From positions 1 to 14,208 of the forward strand of contig CALCKS010000129.1 in NCBI GenBank assembly GCA_937965895.1: 14,208 nucleotides of DNA. The letters run 5' to 3'. Every line of letters starts with the position of its first letter. Position 1 is the stretch's first letter. Source of the stretch: an uncultured Campylobacter sp. Lineage in GTDB: Bacteria > Campylobacterota > Campylobacteria > Campylobacterales > Campylobacteraceae. Of this stretch, positions 13,633 through 14,208 are shown piece after piece. Under the pieces are notes generated by a model that saw only the letters and a program-made list of their open reading frames with translations, was not told where the DNA came from and searched no databases. A program made the translations under genes and the position numbers.

Positions 13633-14208
13633 TTATCCTTTTTCCTTTAAATTTATTGTTTTTTTTAGCTACGCCGACGACTGCCGAGCTCTCATAACCC
13701 GCCTCTTTTAGACGAGAAAGAGCTAAATTTGCCTCGCTTTGCGGTACCGCTAGTAGCAATCCGCCAGAAGTCTGCGCATCATAGAGCAAGATATCGGCCT
13801 CGTCGCTAACAAATTTGGACACAAATTCGCGGTTTTTATAGCTGCCCTCAGGGATGATACCCATATCGGCAAACTCGCGCGCGGCCGCTATCACGGGCAC
13901 GTTATCAGGGTAAATTTCAAAGCTGATTTTGTCGTTTAGCATTTCGCTCAAATGCCCCAAAAAGCCAAATCCCGTGACGTCGGTCGCCGCCGTTACGCTG
14001 ATACCTTTTAGCGCGCCCACTGCATAGAAATTTAGCTGCCGCATCGTCTCGACGGCCTGCTCGATTTGCGTCAAATTTAGCAGATCAGCTTTGATTGCCG
14101 TGCTTAAAATGCCCGTTCCCAGCGGCTTTGTAAGTATGAGCGCGTCGCCCTCTCGCGCGGTGTTGTTTGACCAAAAGGAGCTTGGCGAAACGACGCCCGT
14201 GATGCTAA
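13625..14208 (-). CDS. selD: SelD, selenide, water dikinase (selenophosphate synthase), C-terminal part
   Basis: The frame is open to the window edge, so the N-terminal half, with the Gly-rich loop and the catalytic Cys or Sec, is missing. The 193 visible codons include EGDALILTKPLGTGILSTA, then TAATDVTGFGFLGHLSEM, and DILLYDAQTSGGLLLAVP, all SelD signatures of the AIRS/PurM-like fold. The enzyme makes selenophosphate from selenide and ATP for selenocysteine (and selenouridine) synthesis in the cytoplasm. An internal TTG at 14074 is not the start, because family sequence continues upstream. The stop TAA at 13625-13627 lies inside the open frame of the DUF262 pseudogene. With mod genes nearby, supply of formate dehydrogenase is a reasonable inference. 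Confidence 0.95.
   Translation of the reverse strand, partial: SITGVVSPSSFWSNNTAREGDALILTKPLGTGILSTAIKADLLNLTQIEQAVETMRQLNFYAVGALKGISVTAATDVTGFGFLGHLSEMLNDKISFEIYPDNVPVIAAAREFADMGIIPEGSYKNREFVSKFVSDEADILLYDAQTSGGLLLAVPQSEANLALSRLKEAGYESSAVVGVAKKNNKFKGKRIKL

Overview
The window looks like the chromosome of a Campylobacter, probably a relative of C. showae, C. rectus, C. curvus or C. concisus rather than C. jejuni. The core genes approach half G+C, the heptamer CAAATTT/AAATTTG is everywhere, genes are tightly packed, and the gene content (MlaA-MlaC-RND cluster, ModA-TOBE-ModC-ModB cluster, MBOAT plus SGNH pair, SelD) fits that genus. Species assignment is inference.

Layout. Positions 1-82 are a long imperfect hairpin of unknown role. 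Positions 103-3860 (minus strand) are a three-gene operon, mlaA > mlaC > RND/MMPL permease. It is probably an outer-membrane phospholipid-asymmetry system in which an RND protein sits next to the OM lipoprotein-type protein and the periplasmic lipid carrier. A short divergent regulatory region follows (3861-4043), with two palindromes. Positions 4044-8033 (plus strand) are a fully coupled molybdate operon: a ModE-type regulator, ModA, a stand-alone di-Mop (TOBE) protein, ModC, ModB, and a peroxiredoxin whose start overlaps the modB stop. Positions 8034-8238 are a repeat-rich spacer with a good sigma70-type -10. Positions 8239-10682 (plus) are an MBOAT O-acyltransferase and an SGNH hydrolase/esterase-fold protein, most likely PatA/PatB for peptidoglycan O-acetylation.

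Positions 10683-11239 hold no convincing gene. The right end, all minus strand, is a run reading selD > DUF262/DUF1524 gene > nitroreductase. selD is cut by the window edge. The DUF262/DUF1524 (GmrSD-like, type IV restriction) gene is conspicuously AT-rich and therefore probably acquired. It is broken by an in-frame stop and a frameshift and has no normal start codon. The nitroreductase (RdxA/NfsB-like) is split by a one-base insertion. These lesions could be real decay or, for the single-base ones, assembly error.

How the genes fit together: molybdate import (mod) and selenophosphate synthesis (selD) would both feed molybdenum/selenocysteine enzymes such as formate dehydrogenase, although that enzyme is not in the window. 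The mla operon and patAB act on the envelope. I found no clearly new system. The observations most worth checking are an identical acidic motif shared by MlaA and the RND protein, three PglB-type glycosylation sequons in the PatB linker, the peroxiredoxin locked into the mod operon, and the decayed restriction gene squeezed between selD and a broken nitroreductase.
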